64,000 nucleotides of DNA, from assembly GCA_025963715.1 (NCBI GenBank), contig JAOQAG010000049.1, positions 62,001 through 126,000 of the forward strand, given 5' to 3'. The translations under genes and the position numbers were made by a program. The notes below the pieces were generated by a model, which worked only from the letters and a program-made list of their open reading frames with translations, searched no databases and was not told the origin of the DNA. The DNA comes from Bacteroidota bacterium. Lineage in GTDB: Bacteria; Bacteroidota; Bacteroidia; 2-12-FULL-35-15. Of this stretch, positions 35,701-44,501 are shown one piece after another (the stretch's first letter is position 1; every line of letters starts with the position of its first letter).

Positions 35701-36003
35701 GCCGTTGGTTCCAAACAGCATCCGGCCGTCTTTTATTTCTTCGATCGAAAAAACAACGTTGTTGATCAGGCTGTCATTCTCCGTATAATTAATGAATTTA
35801 TTTCCGTCGTATTTACTCACGCCGCCATTGTTGGTACCAAACCAAATGTTGCCGTTGTTGTCCTGGCAAATAGATAAGATCTGCGATTGTACCAAACCGT
35901 CCTCCACATTAAAATTCCGGAAATCATACGTTTGTGCAACAACGCAAATGCTGCTGCAAAGCAGAAAGAGGAAAAGAATGCTTATTTTTTTCAAATGCGT
36001 CAA
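32758..36003 (-). CDS. Two-component propeller / SpoIIE phosphatase sensor
   Basis: A 1081-residue membrane protein. Signal peptide (about 1-23), then about 14 beta-propeller repeats with the pattern GNIWFGT..GVSKYDG (25-650), a Y_Y_Y domain (about 690-755, ending GDYVFHLKAMN), a TM helix (WWFYTLVTLFAFACVYLFIV), a coiled coil, and a C-terminal PP2C/SpoIIE domain with SGDFYWFAKR and DCTGHGVPGAFMS motifs. It likely senses an external signal and dephosphorylates a partner-switch protein. It starts with TTG at 36003; a TTG three codons later is the alternative. No anti-sigma partner is adjacent. Confidence 0.93.
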   Translation of the reverse strand: MTHLKKISILFLFLLCSSICVVAQTYDFRNFNVEDGLVQSQILSICQDNNGNIWFGTNNGGVSKYDGNKFINYTENDSLINNVVFSIEEIKDGRMLFGTNGGLSILTGKKFRNLTDSTGLPHNRVFKTIQDNNGTIWIGTAKGVCQLNGDKLIPFTEDTLLSRSKIFTMYADKANNIWFGTIEYGVIRYNLNTKKFNYYGTKEGMPSTFVRAINEDLQGNVYIGTVTGICRITPEGKLEKVNIPGQENIGFTAIIPDNKNNLWLATSEGVYKFNGFVSRKYTEKNGLASSKLMCGFQDREGNFWFGTDGFGATKFTGEAFLSYSSKDLLPGDYIKYIFQDSKKNVWIAVKDYGVVSLKDGVVTTYKVNVKDVKNSIADNDVQVIAEDPQGNMYFGTKAGLSVFDGKNFHNYSKKDGLPDENVLSILKGHNGQMWIGTPFGLFGFKNNVFEPVAIVNNTYKDNIPVYSIFEDRNQSLWLATQSGVVEYNGSAVQKFNRASGFTDKRVSTILQDKMGHLWFGTDEGIYSYDYTAFDNINESRGLASNKVYLMLLDNDFLWVGTNKGIDKINLAVLRSSNKIELKHYGKEEGLKGVECNSNSQMRDADGNLWFGTIKGATVFNPHYDKINREEALTRITGIRLFFQSAEADLNKYSAGTDSISHLPHNLVLPYDKNHITFDFIGVCITNPNKVKYQFRLEGADADWFPPTSKTEATYSSLPPGDYVFHLKAMNNDGLWNAKDVTFKFTILPPWYKTWWFYTLVTLFAFACVYLFIVVRTRNLQKAKIELEQEVELRTYQLRQEKEKVEVINKEVSEQKAIIEAKNHDITDSIKYAKNIQEALLPPLQNLHAEMKEAFVLYQPKDIVSGDFYWFAKRNNKRFVASVDCTGHGVPGAFMSIIGNTLLNEIVTDKNITQPAEILNELHHGVKTALKQSESENERRDGMDIALCSLNEAGTILEYSGANRPLWIFRKNKTGEEVFEMIKANKFPIGGMELEENEKRKFTNHEIPVEKGDMIYVFSDGYADQFGGERGKKFMVGNMQKLIAEIYTKPVKEQEQLLVQAFQSWKGELEQIDDVLVIGFRI

Positions 36004-36430
36004 GCGGAGATTTTATTGGCTGAATAAAGATATATAAATAAGTTCAAAGTTTAAAGTTTGAAAGTTCAAAGTTCGGGTACGGATAACGCCCGCCTGAACG
36101 ATTCGGGCAGGAACAGGAACGAATATTACGAATCTGCGGGTCTACTAAATACCAATTTTTACTAATGTACCAATCTGTGTGATACGGATAGCGAATAGGA
36201 ACAAAACTTCGAATCTGTGAATCTGCTAAATATCAATTTTTACTAAAGTACTAATCTGTGGCTATGGTTTTCGCAGGCGCGAGCGTCCCGCTCGTGCCAT
36301 TTTATTATATGGCGTCCCGCCATAGTAGTATCAATAAAAAAGCCTTTGCTATTACACAAAGGCTTTTCTTTTACACGCTACGTCTAATATCCAGCATCTA
36401 ATAATCCAACATCTGTTTTCCAACATCTGT
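36004..36430. repeat. Repeat-rich gap with asnS terminator
   Basis: Holds an 'agttcaaagtttaaagtttgaaagttcaaagttc' run (36040-36073), two family D units (about 36075-36240, with GCCCGCCTGAACGATTCGGGC hairpin), a half family B element (36275-36324) and the terminator at 36339. No gene. Confidence 0.68.
36339..36368 (-). terminator. asnS terminator
   Basis: AAAAGCCTTTG (36339-36349) pairs with CAAAGGCTTTT (36358-36368), a perfect 11-bp stem with a T tail on the minus strand after the asnS stop. Confidence 0.82.
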
Positions 36431-37873
36431 TTAAAACTCTGCAGTTTTTGGTGCTCTCGGGAACGGGATCACATCACGAATATTCGTCATGCCGGTTACA
36501 AACAATACCAAACGTTCAAAACCCAATCCAAATCCGGCATGTGGCGCTGTGCCAAATTTACGGGTGTCCAGGTACCAGTATAATTCCTCTGCGGGGATAT
36601 GCATTTCTGCCATGCGTTTTTCCAACAGATCCAAACGTTCTTCACGTTGCGATCCGCCAATGATCTCGCCAATGCCCGGGAATAAAATATCCATGGCGCG
36701 CACGGTTTTTCCATCCTCGTTCTGGCGCATGTAAAACGCTTTGATATCTTTCGGATAATCCGTTAAGATCACCGGTTTTTTGAAATGCTTTTCTACCAAA
36801 TAACGTTCGTGCTCACTTTGCAGATCGGCACCCCAGTTTTCAATTAAATATTTGAATTTTTTCTTTTTATTCGGTGTCGAGTTTTTCAGGATCTCGATCG
36901 CTTCCGTATACGTTAAACGCTCAAAGTTGTTATCCAGGCAGAAATTTAATTTCGCCAGCAGGTCATGCTCCGAACGCTCATCCTGCGGTTTCATTTTTTC
37001 TTCTTCCAGTAAACGGGTTTTCAAAAATTCAAGCTCATCCGCGCAAGTCGTGATTGCATGTTTGATGCAATATTTCAATAAATCTTCCGCCAGTTGCATG
37101 TTATCGTTCAGATCTGCGAAAGCAACTTCCGGCTCTATCATCCAGAACTCCGCAAGGTGACGTGTGGTATTTGAATTTTCTGCACGGAAAGTCGGGCCGA
37201 AAGTATAAATCTCGCCCAGGGCCATTGCTGCCAGCTCGCCTTCCAATTGCCCGGAAACAGTAAGGTTTGTGGATTTCCCGAAAAAGTCCTGTTTAAAATC
37301 CACTTTGCCGTCTTCGGTACGCGGCGGGTTATCAAAATCAAGCGACGTTACACGGAACATTTCGCCTGCGCCTTCTGCATCCGAAGCGGTAATAATCGGC
37401 GTATGCAGATACACAAATCCACGATCGTTAAAAAACTGGTGAACGGCAAATGCAAGCGCGTGGCGCACTTTAAATACAGCATTAAATGTATTGGTGCGGA
37501 AACGCAAATGTGCGATCTCACGTAAAAATTCCAGGCTGTGTTTTTTGGGTTGCAATGGAAATTTTTCCGCATCGCTGTCGCCTAAAATCTCCAGCTGTTT
37601 TACTTTCACTTCCACTTTTTGTCCTTTACCCAGAGATTCGATCAGCTCACCGGTAACGCTAATGGCAGCACCTGTAGTCAGGCGTTTGAGCAATGTTTCA
37701 TCCGTATTTGCAAAATCAACAACCAGCTGAATATTATTTATGGTAGAGCCATCGTTCAATGCAATAAACTGGTTGTTACGAAACGTACGCACCCAGCCTT
37801 TTACGGTTACTTCACTTCCGAATGCCGTTGAATTCAACAGCTCTTTTACTTTTGTTCTCTTTCCGGTTTCCAT
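36431..37873 (-). CDS. asnS: Asparaginyl-tRNA synthetase
   Basis: A 480-residue class IIb aminoacyl-tRNA synthetase charging tRNA-Asn. N-terminal OB-fold anticodon domain (about 15-105, [20 protein letters not shown]), then the catalytic core with motif 2 ([21 protein letters not shown] region) and motif 3 ([13 protein letters not shown]) near the C terminus. The full length and the NT-type specificity match AsnS rather than AspS. It stands alone with a strong terminator. Confidence 0.97.
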   Translation of the reverse strand: METGKRTKVKELLNSTAFGSEVTVKGWVRTFRNNQFIALNDGSTINNIQLVVDFANTDETLLKRLTTGAAISVTGELIESLGKGQKVEVKVKQLEILGDSDAEKFPLQPKKHSLEFLREIAHLRFRTNTFNAVFKVRHALAFAVHQFFNDRGFVYLHTPIITASDAEGAGEMFRVTSLDFDNPPRTEDGKVDFKQDFFGKSTNLTVSGQLEGELAAMALGEIYTFGPTFRAENSNTTRHLAEFWMIEPEVAFADLNDNMQLAEDLLKYCIKHAITTCADELEFLKTRLLEEEKMKPQDERSEHDLLAKLNFCLDNNFERLTYTEAIEILKNSTPNKKKKFKYLIENWGADLQSEHERYLVEKHFKKPVILTDYPKDIKAFYMRQNEDGKTVRAMDILFPGIGEIIGGSQREERLDLLEKRMAEMHIPAEELYWYLDTRKFGTAPHAGFGLGFERLVLFVTGMTNIRDVIPFPRAPKTAEF

Positions 37874-37961
37874 ACTTGGTTATTTTTATATTGATTTTCC
37901 CGCATTAAAACGGGACTGCAAAAAAACGAAAAATTTAGCGGATGGCAATGTATTAAAATCA

Positions 37962-37993
37962 AAAAGCCACCCGGCATGTGTCGGATGGCTTTT
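37962..37993 (-). terminator. Terminator after T9SS protein at 38009
   Basis: AAAAGCCA (37962-37969) pairs with TGGCTTTT (37986-37993), with a CCCG/CGGA extension; T run on the minus strand. Confidence 0.75.
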
Positions 37994-38008
37994 CGCTTTT
38001 TTAATTTA

Positions 38009-39997
38009 TTATTCAGTGATCACCAACCGCTGAATGTTTGCTTTGCCATCCGTGATCAGGGTGATGAAATAAATTCCTGATCTCAGATTATAATTTTTCG
38101 CATTAAAAATGTATTTGTAATTTCCTGCAGCCTGCTCTGTATTGGCCAGTTCCGCCACTTTTACACCTAACACATTGTATACACCTAATGATACATTTGC
38201 GTGATCCGCGATGGAATATTCAATAGTTGTATTGGAATTTGACGGGTTTGGATAAACATTCATAGCGCTTGTAAGTGCTTTGTGCGCTGCAATCCCGGTG
38301 GTTACATCAACATAATATATAGAATTTGTATCTGCCACATAATTTTGATTTATAAAATCAGTATGTGTTGCATCGATTGTTACATCGCGTGTTGAATCTC
38401 TTACCAATCCCGGAATATCTACATAAATAGTATAATGTTCACCTGCAGTATTTAAAGGAACATTTGTAAACGTATAGGTTCCTGCCGGATCCGATGTAGT
38501 AGTACTTGCTACCATTTGTCCGCCCGGATTGCGTCCGAGCTTCACGTCAATTCCCGGGATCGGTTCGCCCGGTACACGTAAAAAGCCATGGCCTTCCGTG
38601 ATTAGTCCTGAGATGGTTCCCGGCCCGCTGGTTGGAGGTACCTCCACCATATTCACGTTAACGTCATCGCCACCTGCCGCACAGCCATGGCTTAATACCG
38701 TTGCAGAATCCCACAGGTATTGGTCTCCGTAATAGGTTGGGACCAGCGTTGGATAAATAGCATTATCCGGATAAATTTCTATCAGGTAATTATTATGATT
38801 AACAGCAAAAAAATGGAAATCGCCGCCTGTACCTATTGTTGAGAACTGTACTGTATCAAACGTCATGTTAATGGGTTCGTATCTGTACAAAACGGCTGTG
38901 TTGATTCCGCTTGTCAGCAATCCGCCGGAATATACCGCCTGTCCGGAAATATCCGTACTGGCAGTAACGGACACGCCGGTTGAATTACCTGCACCACAGC
39001 CGTTGGCATCCACCACCGAAACAGTATATGAAGTCCCCGTTACCGGTGCAAAATGCATGGTATCCGTTCCCGGGATGGATGTTGATCCGTCGTTCCAGGT
39101 AAAGGTAAACGGAGGAACACCGCCGCTAGTCACATTGGCGTATACCATTGCCGTATCTCCATAGCAGATGGATTGAAACGGGCCTGCTGTAAGTGTGATG
39201 AATGAAGGGGAATTAACAGATGCGCTTACAACAGCTGAACAGCCGAAAGAGTTACTGATAGAAACCGAATAGGTTCCTGCACAAAGGCCGCTTGCCACAT
39301 TAGTAGTGCTGCTGGCGCCAAACCAGGTATACGTATACGGGCCCGTTGGTGATAGTGTAACCGAACCATTGCAGGAGCCTGCGCAGCTAGGGTTATTGCT
39401 TGTTGGTGTAATGGTTGGTACTCCTGGATTTACAGTGATTACAGCTGCATCAGTTGCAGTACAGCCAGCGGCAGTTCCGGTTATCGTTACGGTAAATGTT
39501 CCGGGTGCGCTGAAAACATGCCCTGTGCTTGCTAATGTGTCGGTATTTCCATCGCCAAAGTTCCAGGTATAGGAAGCGCCGCTTGTGGTTGGAGTGGAAA
39601 AGGTAGTATATGAATTCTGGCAAACAGCCTCGTCCATCCCAGCATTTGCAGTTGGAAGCGCGTTTACCGTCACCACCACCACATCGGTAGCTGTGTTTGA
39701 TAAGTTATCGGTAACACTCACCGTGTAAGTAGTGGTGCTTCCCGGACTAGCCAAAGGATTTGCTGCAGATGGATCACTTAATCCCGTTATAGGCGACCAT
39801 GTATAAGTATAGGTACCGCCTCCGAAAGTAGCAGTTGGCGAACCGCCAATAACACTGCTGTTACCGGCACAAATGGTTACATCAAATCCTGCATCTGCTG
39901 CTAAAGGCTGTGCAAGTGCATGAAGACCTGCGGTCATCAATCCAAAGAACACGAGTAATGCTTTGGATTTTTTGATCCGGTTATAATAGTTTGTCAT
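38009..39997 (-). CDS. T9SS-secreted PKD/SprB-repeat surface protein
   Basis: A 662-residue secreted protein. Signal peptide KALLVFFGLMTAGLHALAQ. It has Ig-like and PKD repeats (YTWNFGDGNTDT) and a SprB-type repeat (SNNPSCAGSCNGSVTLS). The C-terminal half, from ASTDISGQAVY to the end, is shared with the gene at 40035, including GEPIPGIDVKLGRNPGGQM. It ends in a type A T9SS domain (YPNPSNSN..., SGIYFITLITDGK). Start at the ATG 39997, giving the signal peptide; an in-frame extension to 40075 would overlap the upstream gene. Probably an adhesin or matrix protein. Confidence 0.9.
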   Translation of the reverse strand: MTNYYNRIKKSKALLVFFGLMTAGLHALAQPLAADAGFDVTICAGNSSVIGGSPTATFGGGTYTYTWSPITGLSDPSAANPLASPGSTTTYTVSVTDNLSNTATDVVVVTVNALPTANAGMDEAVCQNSYTTFSTPTTSGASYTWNFGDGNTDTLASTGHVFSAPGTFTVTITGTAAGCTATDAAVITVNPGVPTITPTSNNPSCAGSCNGSVTLSPTGPYTYTWFGASSTTNVASGLCAGTYSVSISNSFGCSAVVSASVNSPSFITLTAGPFQSICYGDTAMVYANVTSGGVPPFTFTWNDGSTSIPGTDTMHFAPVTGTSYTVSVVDANGCGAGNSTGVSVTASTDISGQAVYSGGLLTSGINTAVLYRYEPINMTFDTVQFSTIGTGGDFHFFAVNHNNYLIEIYPDNAIYPTLVPTYYGDQYLWDSATVLSHGCAAGGDDVNVNMVEVPPTSGPGTISGLITEGHGFLRVPGEPIPGIDVKLGRNPGGQMVASTTTSDPAGTYTFTNVPLNTAGEHYTIYVDIPGLVRDSTRDVTIDATHTDFINQNYVADTNSIYYVDVTTGIAAHKALTSAMNVYPNPSNSNTTIEYSIADHANVSLGVYNVLGVKVAELANTEQAAGNYKYIFNAKNYNLRSGIYFITLITDGKANIQRLVITE

Positions 39998-40034
39998 TTG
40001 TAGAGTATAAATAGTGTTTAGTTTATCCTGCTTT

Positions 40035-43000
40035 TTATTCCGTGACAACAATCCGGCGAATGCTTGTTTTGCCATTCACGATCAGTGTTACAAAATACAC
40101 CCCGGAATTTAATCCGGCGTTTTTGTCGCTGATATTATATTTATACGTTCCCGCCTGCTGATGTGTATTTGCCAGTTCTGTAACTTTTATACCCAGTACA
40201 TTGTAAATACCCAACGATACTTCCGCATCTTTATCAATGCTGTATTCAACCGTTGCATCTCCTTTTGAAGGGTTTGGATACACATTCAGTTTGTTATCGT
40301 TTTTAGTAAGTGATTGCACGCCTACGCCCGCATCCGGTACATAATGAACAGTGGTGGAATCAACAACATAATTCAGGTAATTGTAATAAAAATCAGCAGA
40401 GTCAACCGTAAACGTGTACGATGAATCTCTTCCTAATCCCGGAACATCGGCATACACGGTATAATTTCCGTAAGCAACATTCGCAAAGGAATATTCACCC
40501 GTACCGTTAGTAGTAGTGCTTGTTACCATTTGTCCGCCCGGGTTACGTCCCAGCTTCACATCAATTCCCGGGATCGGTTCCCCGCGCTCATGTGAGCCGC
40601 CCATGGTTGGATAACCCGGATGCGAATCATATCCCGGCCCTTTTATAATTTGTCCGTGAAGATATCCCGGACCAGTTCCAAAACTTACCTGTTCGGTAGC
40701 AGCAATGTTAAAGGTATCTGCCATCATACAATCGTGCGTTACAATGGTTGCCGAATCCCACAAAAAGCTGTTGCCGTAATATGTTGGAACAAGCGTAGAG
40801 AAAGCAGCAGCAGGGAACACTTCGATCAGGTATGTAAAATGATCGATTGCGGTGAAATGATAATTTCCTGCACCGTCAGTGGTAGAAACCTGCACCGTAT
40901 CAAAGTGTACAAGAAACGGCTCGTATTTATAGATCACCACATTGCTTCCGCTGACGTTTCCGCCGGTGTAGGAAATATGTCCGTAAATATCCGTGCTTGC
41001 ATTTACATTGATGTTGGTATTGTTTGTTTTAGAACAGCCGAATGCATCCGATACCGTTAATCCATAATTGGTAGTAGTTGCAGGACTTACCGTTTCAGAT
41101 AAGCTGCTCGCCCCGTTTGTCCATAAATAGCTGAACGGAGCTGTTCCACCCGTTACAATTCCGGCAATGGTTGCCGAGTCGCCATGACAAATAGTTTGAT
41201 CCGCTCCGGCATTTACCATCAGTGCAGCGTCCATGTAAATGGTAACCGAATCCTGTGTGTAGCATCCGGAAACGCTATCGTTTACAGAATAAACAGTAGT
41301 TGCAGCCGGGAATGCAGTTACGCTAAAACCGCTGGTGCTGCTTAATGCAGCAGCCGGTGACCAGGTTGGATTAACCGCTCCTGTTACGTTTAAAGCAGCA
41401 GTACCGCCTGCACAAAGTGAATCGGAACTTGCGGTAATATGGATCGATGGAACTACAATTGTATCATTGATTTGTGAAGAGCAGCCTGCATTATTAGTTG
41501 CCATTAATGTATAGATCGTGGTGCCGGATGAAGGTATTACTTCCGGGCTTGCAATAGTAGAAGAAGAAAGCCCTGTGGATGGTGTCCAGGATAATGTTAA
41601 GATCGTATCGGCAACAGAAAGCTGCATACTCCAGCCTTTGATAATTCCCTGATCGCCAGCGGCATAATCGCTCACAGCCAGGATCCAGTTACCATCGGCC
41701 GGACCGGAAAAACTGTTGAATCCGCCCTGTGGTGCATACGTGCCTGTGAAAGGTGCAGTGGATGCTGTAATATCGTTGAGGCTGGCTGCAGCAAAAACGG
41801 TTCCGATGTAATTATCCCCGCTGTCGCCATTACGATATGATAATTGTGTATAAGAACCGTCCGGCGCATATACGCCAAGCTCGATATCTCCGTCATACGT
41901 ATGATACAAACTATCGATCGTTACCGAAACGATGGCTGCAGCTGCAAGATCATTGATGCCCGAAACGGCAATTGTATCATAAGAACTTTGGCTGTCAAAA
42001 ATACTGTCGCTTGCCGTTTTATGTATCGGTGCTTGATTTACGCGATAATTGGAAGCAACCTGGTTGAGCAGCGAAGTGCTGTCGCCTAAACAAATTATTG
42101 CGTGTTGCGTATATGGTGTTACCACACCAATGGTAGGAACATTGTTTGCTGTTACTTTAACTGTATCGGAATTGGTACATCCACTCGCATCTGTAACGAA
42201 ACAATAATAGAGTATTCCTATTGGCGAACCATTAACATTGGTTGTTTGTGTAGTATCGCCGTTGCTCCAGCTGAACGCTGTTCCCGGGCCTGCATTTAAT
42301 AGTACAGATTGGTTGGAACAGATCGTTTGGTCTGATCCAAGATCGATTACCGGTGGTGTACCCAGGCAGGTTCTCCAGATTTCGCCGCCGTTGGAAGTGG
42401 GAGGTGAGCCACCGCGGAGAGTCGCTTTTTCGGCGAGGGTATTGGGGTGTGTTGCAAGTAGTGTTACGCCCCCTTGTAGCTGGTTTTGGGTGGAAGCATA
42501 CATGTTATTACCAAATGCGGTAAGCTGTGCATATTGTCCGTCGTCGCCGAGGGAACCAAAGCCATTGGTTTCAGAGCTTGTGAATGCTAAGCCATCTGCG
42601 CTTTTGTACACAGCACCCATGTAACCATCACCATTATTCATGGCTACCCATAAATTAGTGTTTTCCACTGTAAAAGAGGTAATGCGTTGGTAACCCATAA
42701 ATTGTGATACCATTGTCCATGTACTGTCGTCATTGGAGCGCCAGATCTGCGGGCCTGTAGTATAGTTGTAAGATGACACATACAAATAGCCGTTATAATC
42801 CGCCATGGCAGTCAGTTCCTGGTTTCCATTATCACTAAAACCCAGGCCTACATGCATATTCTGAGCCCAGTTTCTCCCATCAGTACTGCTGTATAAGGCA
42901 TTACTTGTGGTTGTGAAATAAAATTTGTTATTATAAACCCATGTAGCATTAATGCTTTGATACGTATTGTATAAATCCAGCACAGTATCCCAGGTGCCCG

Positions 43001-43523
43001 AAAGATTTTGCGGATCATTGCTGTCATACGCTGCGCGCATGATCCTGTCGCCGTAATAATCTTTTTCAACCACATAAATACTATCAACCGTACCTGATCC
43101 CTTAAAGGCAGTCAGGTTGGTAAGCTCGCCGGAATAGCCATCGTAGATATCGGTCCATGTATTTCCATCAAACGAACGGTACACTTGTGCAGGTGTAATT
43201 CCGGACGAATAGGTAGAAGCATAGATATAGCCGCCACCTTCTGCAGTAGTTGCAAAGCTGCGCATTCCAAAAATGGATGGCGAAGAAAATTTACGCTGCC
43301 AGGAGCCGTAATTTCCGGTTGCTGAACTGTAGATCGCTGCTGTATCATCACCGCAACCTGCATACAGGTTGCCTTTAAATACATGGAGGGATTGAATACT
43401 ACTGTTGTTGGCATCGCCAAATCCGCCTTTAAGGGATGGTGTCCAAAGATCTTGTGCAAACATAGCATTTGCAGAAAGCACAAATAAAATTGCGCTTACA
43501 CATTTTAGTAAAGTTGTTTTCAT
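40035..43523 (-). CDS. Large T9SS-secreted protein with P-domain
   Basis: A 1162-residue secreted protein. Signal peptide MKTTLLKCVSAILFVLSANA. Residues 30-400 carry repeats resembling a beta-propeller (SSTDGRNW, YRSFDGNTW, KSADGLAF). A proprotein-convertase P-domain follows (about 510-660; SGPADGNWILAVSDYAAGDQ). Then Ig-like repeats and the module shared with the gene at 38009, and a T9SS type A domain (YPNPSKGD, SGVYFVTLIVNGK). ATG 43523 is chosen since 30 upstream residues would precede the signal peptide. The two genes are tandem relatives, 37 bases apart. Confidence 0.9.
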   Translation of the reverse strand: MKTTLLKCVSAILFVLSANAMFAQDLWTPSLKGGFGDANNSSIQSLHVFKGNLYAGCGDDTAAIYSSATGNYGSWQRKFSSPSIFGMRSFATTAEGGGYIYASTYSSGITPAQVYRSFDGNTWTDIYDGYSGELTNLTAFKGSGTVDSIYVVEKDYYGDRIMRAAYDSNDPQNLSGTWDTVLDLYNTYQSINATWVYNNKFYFTTTSNALYSSTDGRNWAQNMHVGLGFSDNGNQELTAMADYNGYLYVSSYNYTTGPQIWRSNDDSTWTMVSQFMGYQRITSFTVENTNLWVAMNNGDGYMGAVYKSADGLAFTSSETNGFGSLGDDGQYAQLTAFGNNMYASTQNQLQGGVTLLATHPNTLAEKATLRGGSPPTSNGGEIWRTCLGTPPVIDLGSDQTICSNQSVLLNAGPGTAFSWSNGDTTQTTNVNGSPIGILYYCFVTDASGCTNSDTVKVTANNVPTIGVVTPYTQHAIICLGDSTSLLNQVASNYRVNQAPIHKTASDSIFDSQSSYDTIAVSGINDLAAAAIVSVTIDSLYHTYDGDIELGVYAPDGSYTQLSYRNGDSGDNYIGTVFAAASLNDITASTAPFTGTYAPQGGFNSFSGPADGNWILAVSDYAAGDQGIIKGWSMQLSVADTILTLSWTPSTGLSSSTIASPEVIPSSGTTIYTLMATNNAGCSSQINDTIVVPSIHITASSDSLCAGGTAALNVTGAVNPTWSPAAALSSTSGFSVTAFPAATTVYSVNDSVSGCYTQDSVTIYMDAALMVNAGADQTICHGDSATIAGIVTGGTAPFSYLWTNGASSLSETVSPATTTNYGLTVSDAFGCSKTNNTNINVNASTDIYGHISYTGGNVSGSNVVIYKYEPFLVHFDTVQVSTTDGAGNYHFTAIDHFTYLIEVFPAAAFSTLVPTYYGNSFLWDSATIVTHDCMMADTFNIAATEQVSFGTGPGYLHGQIIKGPGYDSHPGYPTMGGSHERGEPIPGIDVKLGRNPGGQMVTSTTTNGTGEYSFANVAYGNYTVYADVPGLGRDSSYTFTVDSADFYYNYLNYVVDSTTVHYVPDAGVGVQSLTKNDNKLNVYPNPSKGDATVEYSIDKDAEVSLGIYNVLGIKVTELANTHQQAGTYKYNISDKNAGLNSGVYFVTLIVNGKTSIRRIVVTE

Positions 43524-43658
43524 TTTTTCCAAAAAATTTGTCGCTAAAATAATCCTTTTTGACGAATAAAATGCAAAAGCAAAGGGAGAAAATCGAATAT
43601 TTTGTGAGTTCATTTTATGTTAAATAGCGGAAACTTTTTTGTGAAAATGCACTTGCCG

Positions 43659-43684
43659 GAAACGTTGAAAACAAAAAACGTTTC
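43659..43684. promoter_or_regulatory. Inverted motif before tetR, copy 1
   Basis: GAAACGTT (43659-43666) and AACGTTTC (43677-43684) are perfect inverted arms, 26 bp overall. The same arrangement, also 26 bp, recurs 81 bp downstream at 43740-43765, a repeated operator candidate for the TetR protein at 43800. Confidence 0.55.
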
Positions 43685-43739
43685 TTTTTTGTTACTGTAA
43701 ATCAAATAGTTATGATTTTTGTCTAAAAATAATTGAATG

Positions 43740-43765
43740 GAAACGTTGGAAATAAAAAATGTTTC
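43740..43765. promoter_or_regulatory. Inverted motif before tetR, copy 2
   Basis: GAAACGTT and AATGTTTC, within a longer TGGAAAC...GTTTCCA pair (43738-43767). Same arm spacing and A-rich spacer as copy 1, 35 bases before the ATG at 43800. Confidence 0.55.
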
Positions 43766-43799
43766 CATAGTTTTGCGGCGAAATTTTTTAGACTACTCA

Positions 43800-44414
43800 A
43801 TGGAAACAAAAGACAGAATTTTAAAAGGCGCCGAAGAGCTGTTTTTTAAATATGGGATCAAAAGCGTGACAATGGATGATATTGCCAGGCACCTGGCAAT
43901 TTCCAAAAAAACCATTTATCAGTATTTCGAAGATAAAAATGAAATGGTGGAAACGCTCATGACCATCAGCTTAAAAAAGGATGAATGTGAATTTAAACAA
44001 ATTCAGCAGGAATCGGAAAACGTGATCGTGGAGGTGTTCAATATGATGAAACACATGGGAATGATGTTTTCGAAAGTAAATCCCAATATTTTTTACGACC
44101 TGCAGAAATATCATCCCAATGCATGGAAACAGTTTACAGCATTCAAGCACGATTGCATGGCCAAAATGGTGGAAGATTCCATTGAACGCGGCATTAAGGA
44201 AGGTTTGGTGCGTACCGATCTGAATGGCAGGGTGCTGGCGCGTTTGCGGATAGAGGAAGTGGAGCTGGGATTGAACTCGCAGATCTTTCCGCCGGATCAG
44301 TTTAAGATACTGGATGTACAAATGGCCATGATCGATCATTTTTTACACGGTATCTGCACGTTGAAAGGCCACCGGATGATCAACAAATACAAACAACTGA
44401 CAGAAGAAGAATAA
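43800..44414 (+). CDS. TetR/AcrR family regulator of the second efflux operon
   Basis: A 204-residue regulator with the TetR helix-turn-helix at about residues 24-45 (TMDDIARHLAISKKTIYQYF). The ligand-binding part is helical with no recognisable motif. The ATG at 43800 gives METKDRILKGAEELF, a classic TetR start; an ATG at 43737 would add 21 residues and lies inside a putative operator. It precedes the TolC/adaptor/RND genes by 87 bases in the same direction and probably represses itself and them. Confidence 0.92.
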   Translation: METKDRILKGAEELFFKYGIKSVTMDDIARHLAISKKTIYQYFEDKNEMVETLMTISLKKDECEFKQIQQESENVIVEVFNMMKHMGMMFSKVNPNIFYDLQKYHPNAWKQFTAFKHDCMAKMVEDSIERGIKEGLVRTDLNGRVLARLRIEEVELGLNSQIFPPDQFKILDVQMAMIDHFLHGICTLKGHRMINKYKQLTEEE

Positions 44415-44501
44415 CCTTCCTGCTCCGCCTGGGCGGATTCGGAGGATAAAACAAAAAATAACACAACAAACTAAACAAACAACAAACATATTTATAACAG
44501 T
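44415..44501 (+). repeat. Leader motif shared by two efflux genes, copy 1
   Basis: After a small hairpin TCCGCCTGGGCGGA (44424-44437), the run GGAGGATAAAACAAA is followed by an A/C-rich stretch ACAAACTAAACAAACAACAA. The same order is found at 45852-45924 before the adaptor gene. Confidence 0.55.

Noticed and set aside
32758-36003. Classing the propeller protein as a histidine kinase hybrid
   Set aside because: The C terminus is a PP2C/SpoIIE phosphatase; no HisKA or HATPase motif is present.
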